A stretch of DNA of 64,000 bases, taken from positions 1 through 64,000 of the forward strand of contig DCWA01000006.1 in NCBI GenBank assembly GCA_002327445.1, in the 5' to 3' direction. Each line of letters opens with the position of its first letter. Position 1 is the stretch's first letter. The notes under the pieces are model-generated. The model did no database searches and was not told where the DNA came from. It saw only the letters and a program-made list of their open reading frames with translations. The stretch comes from Desulfobacteraceae bacterium UBA2174 (lineage in GTDB: Bacteria > Desulfobacterota > Desulfobacteria > Desulfobacterales > UBA2174). Below are positions 63,250 to 64,000 of the stretch, one piece after another. The position numbers and the translations under genes are program-made.

Positions 63250-64000
63250 ATGCCGGTTTTTATCTGGGAAGGCAAAAACCGCAAGAACGAGACGCTCAAG
63301 GGAGAGTTGGAAGCCGCCGGCGAAGATGCGGTGCGGGCCCATCTGGCGCGGATGAAGCTCGTACCGGTCAAGATCAAGAAAAAGCCGAAAGACCTGCTCG
63401 AAAACGTCTCCTGGGCCCAACCCGGGGTGAAGCAGGCGGATATCATTCTCTTCTGTCGGCAATTTTCCACCATGCTCGACGCCGGTCTGCCCATCATCCA
63501 GTGCCTCGACATCCTGCAGCAGCAGCAGGAAAACAAGCGGTTCAAGAAGATCCTGAAGGACGTGAAGGATTCGGTCGAAGGGGGGCAAACCTTCGCCGAA
63601 GCATTGAAAAAATACCCTGAACAATTCGACGATCTCTTTGTCAATATGGTGGCCGCCGGCGAGGCCAGCGGGGTCCTGGATACCATCCTGAAGCGGCTGT
63701 CGAGCTACCTGGAAAAATCGGCCAAGCTCCGGAAGCGCATCAAGGGGGCCATGGTTTATCCGGCGATTACCCTTGTGGTGGCCGTCATCGTCGTGGCGGT
63801 GATCCTGGTCTTCGTGATTCCGGTCTTCGAGCAGATGTTTTCGGATTTCGGCGGACAGTTGCCCGCCCCCACCCAGATCGTGGTGGATCTGAGCCGGATG
63901 GTCCGGGCCAAGATCCTTTATATCATCGGCGCGGTCGCCATCGCCGTCTACGCCCTGCGGCGGGTGCGCAAGACGGAAAAGGGCCGGGCCGTCATTGACC
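63250..64000 (+). CDS. pilC: Type IV pilus/type II secretion inner-membrane platform protein (PilC/GspF), partial
   Basis: The first 250 residues of a PilC/GspF protein are in the window; the gene runs off the right edge (the family is about 405 residues). The N-terminus MPVFIWEGKNRKNETLKGELEA, then FCRQFSTMLDAGLPIIQCLDIL, GGQTFAEALKKYPEQFDDLFVNMV and GEASGVLDTILKRLSSYLEK are typical, followed by the first two transmembrane helices (MVYPAITLVVAVIVVAVILVFV and ILYIIGAVAIAVYAL). GGAGGT lies ten bases upstream. Neighbouring pilB/pilT genes, if any, lie outside the window. Confidence 0.95.
   Translation, partial: MPVFIWEGKNRKNETLKGELEAAGEDAVRAHLARMKLVPVKIKKKPKDLLENVSWAQPGVKQADIILFCRQFSTMLDAGLPIIQCLDILQQQQENKRFKKILKDVKDSVEGGQTFAEALKKYPEQFDDLFVNMVAAGEASGVLDTILKRLSSYLEKSAKLRKRIKGAMVYPAITLVVAVIVVAVILVFVIPVFEQMFSDFGGQLPAPTQIVVDLSRMVRAKILYIIGAVAIAVYALRRVRKTEKGRAVID

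Overview
This window is GC-rich and densely coded. Its gene content points to an anaerobic, Gram-negative, sulfate-reducer-like deltaproteobacterium (Desulfobacterota). The strongest pointers are a selenocysteine-containing heterodisulfide reductase/[NiFeSe] hydrogenase operon, pyruvate phosphate dikinase, a sigma-54 enhancer-binding protein next to a consensus -24/-12 promoter, DUF4197, a DHH-CBS-nucleotidyltransferase fusion, and intergenic short repeats of a kind seen in that group. The lineage is an inference; no 16S gene or taxonomic marker is present.

Layout. 1-2.8 kb: a degenerate ~305-bp direct repeat, glycerol kinase, and a repeat-rich spacer (two 100-bp elements with terminal inverted repeats, plus a heptamer array). 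2.8-8.9 kb: lipoprotein, der, rarA, a coiled-coil membrane protein with a 48-bp minisatellite, and larE. 8.9-14 kb: PilZ protein, a eukaryotic-type chorismate mutase, homocysteine S-methyltransferase, a glycosyltransferase, and an AmmeMemoRadiSam-type radical SAM enzyme overlapping a methyltransferase. 14.3-19.4 kb: a PhoB/PhoR-like pair, a RibD-C/DHFR-like reductase, and an ExeA-type ATPase fused to an OmpA domain behind a near-consensus sigma-70 promoter. 19.4-30 kb: an SLC13 permease, a flavoprotein disulfide oxidoreductase, mtgA, then a CecR-like TetR regulator with a perfect palindromic operator heading a YbhGFSR-type efflux operon. 30-35.8 kb: DUF4197 protein, an ArsB/NhaD-like transporter, a sigma-54 activator with an atypical receiver next to a sigma-54 promoter that drives small exported/OB-like proteins, HU, and a His-rich protein.

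36.4-44.5 kb is the highlight. A hydrogenase maturation protease and an excisionase-like HTH are open in frame into a double-module HdrA. Then come MvhD, an FrhB-like iron-sulfur flavoprotein, the hydrogenase small subunit and the large subunit. HdrA, MvhD and the large subunit are each interrupted by an in-frame UGA exactly where their families have a conserved cysteine, so I read all three as selenoproteins. A stem-loop follows each UGA; two of the three share an identical UGGAC loop at identical spacing with compensatory stem changes. The operon would encode a flavin-based electron-bifurcating H2-oxidising (or evolving) complex without HdrB/HdrC.

44.8-49.2 kb: UspA, then an RsbT-like kinase, an HD-GYP response regulator and a GAF-adenylate cyclase in one signalling cluster, and an AbrB-like regulator. 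49.5-57.3 kb: a MuiA/DUF4139 protein, ppdK, an internally deleted class II photolyase remnant behind a receiver-only regulator, an HtpX-like protease, a TetR regulator and dodecin. 57.3-64 kb: tRNA-Val(CAC), an HU-like protein, scpB-scpA, trpS and a DHH-CBS-CCA/poly(A) polymerase fusion overlapping as one minus-strand operon, and the start of a pilC/gspF gene that runs off the window.
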